Assembly (NCBI RefSeq): GCF_003853415.1
Contig: NZ_QTPP01000019.1
Coordinates: 1 to 64,000 of the forward strand
DNA: 64,000 bases
From: Burkholderia sp. Bp9142
GTDB lineage: Bacteria; Pseudomonadota; Gammaproteobacteria; Burkholderiales; Burkholderiaceae
Reading direction: 5' to 3'
Shown here piece by piece: positions 63,880-64,000 of the stretch. Position numbers and translations under genes: made by a program. Numbering within the stretch: the stretch's first letter is position 1; each line of letters opens with the position of its first letter. Under the pieces are notes generated by a model. That model worked only from the letters and a program-made list of their open reading frames with translations. It was not told the DNA's origin and did not search any database.

Positions 63880-64000
63880 CCTCGTCATCACGCGCACGCT
63901 GCGCGCGCCGCGCCCGGCGCTCTGGCGCGCCTGGACCGATCCCGAACTGCTGAAGGAGTGGTGGTGCCCGAAACCGTGGACCACCGAAGTGCGTGCGTTC
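63842..64000 (+). CDS. SRPBCC/AHSA1 family protein, partial
   Basis: The first 53 codons of a START-like protein: HDLVITRTLRAPRPALWRAW followed by TDPELLKEWWCPKPWTTEVRAF is the AHSA1-type opening. The window ends inside it. It overlaps the ArsR gene by 38 bases in another frame, so the two are co-transcribed, the usual ArsR-SRPBCC pair. Confidence 0.88.
   Translation, partial: MSASHAEPAEAHDLVITRTLRAPRPALWRAWTDPELLKEWWCPKPWTTEVRAF

Overview
This is about 64 kb of high-GC DNA with dense coding on both strands. Gene content, protein flavour and intergenic style point to a Burkholderia, most likely of the cepacia complex and probably from a secondary chromosome; that placement is inference. Supporting features are the Burkholderia-type porin, a FabV enoyl reductase, a bhu/hmu-type heme operon, an AllE ureidoglycine aminohydrolase and many small regulator-plus-enzyme pairs. 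I see no rRNA or convincing tRNA gene, no insertion sequence, prophage or CRISPR array. Both ends are cut inside genes.

Layout. 0-3 kb: two tandem, nearly identical Aer-like chemoreceptor genes, each behind its own flagellar sigma-28 (FliA) type promoter. 3-10 kb: a DUF523 remnant, a 3-oxoadipyl-CoA thiolase with a divergent IclR regulator, and a minus-strand catabolic operon (M20 amidohydrolase, MHS-type transporter, a decayed binding-protein fragment, a succinylglutamate-desuccinylase-like enzyme). 10-16 kb: small redox loci, each with a local regulator and a visible operator: TetR/AcuI/peroxidase-like, HxlR/azoreductase, TetR/SDR. 16-25 kb: zwf, then a YafC-type LysR regulator flanked by two operons (MFS transporter, MoaF-like and LLM monooxygenase; then DkgB, old yellow enzyme and a second aldo/keto reductase) that share the same LysR box, then a DUF3455 protein. 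25-38 kb: O-methyltransferase/TetR pair, an NCS2 purine permease, small membrane proteins, GlxA-type and LysR regulators, a HisJ-like binding protein with a desuccinylase-like enzyme, an orphan MetQ-like protein, a porin and three short conserved genes. 38-44.5 kb: a Fur-box-controlled heme uptake operon (receptor, HmuS, HmuT, HmuU, HmuV). 44.6-56 kb: an anion/cation-channel-like UPF0126 protein with a class A penicillin-binding protein, an APH(6)-like kinase, allE, glycine-zipper and lipoprotein genes, HIT, a secreted NHL-like protein, a serine hydrolase and a GST. 56.4-64 kb: an SDR-DoxX fusion plus DUF2269 operon under a GbsR/MarR regulator, fabV, an SDR/TetR pair, a membrane-anchored HExxH metallopeptidase, GNAT, and an ArsR/SRPBCC pair running off the end.

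How the genes work together. The dominant theme is local control of electrophile, quinone and carbonyl chemistry: a NemR-like TetR with AcuI, HxlR with AzoR, LysR with OYE, DkgB, AKR and LLM, TetR with SDRs, and GbsR/MarR with an atypical SDR. In most cases the regulator gene and its target carry matching palindromes that can be read directly. No radically new defence or mobile system was found. The most informative observations are these paired operators, the LysR two-operon regulon, the duplicated and half-decayed binding-protein/desuccinylase locus, the tandem sigma-28 chemoreceptors and a candidate small RNA or attenuator near 36.85 kb.
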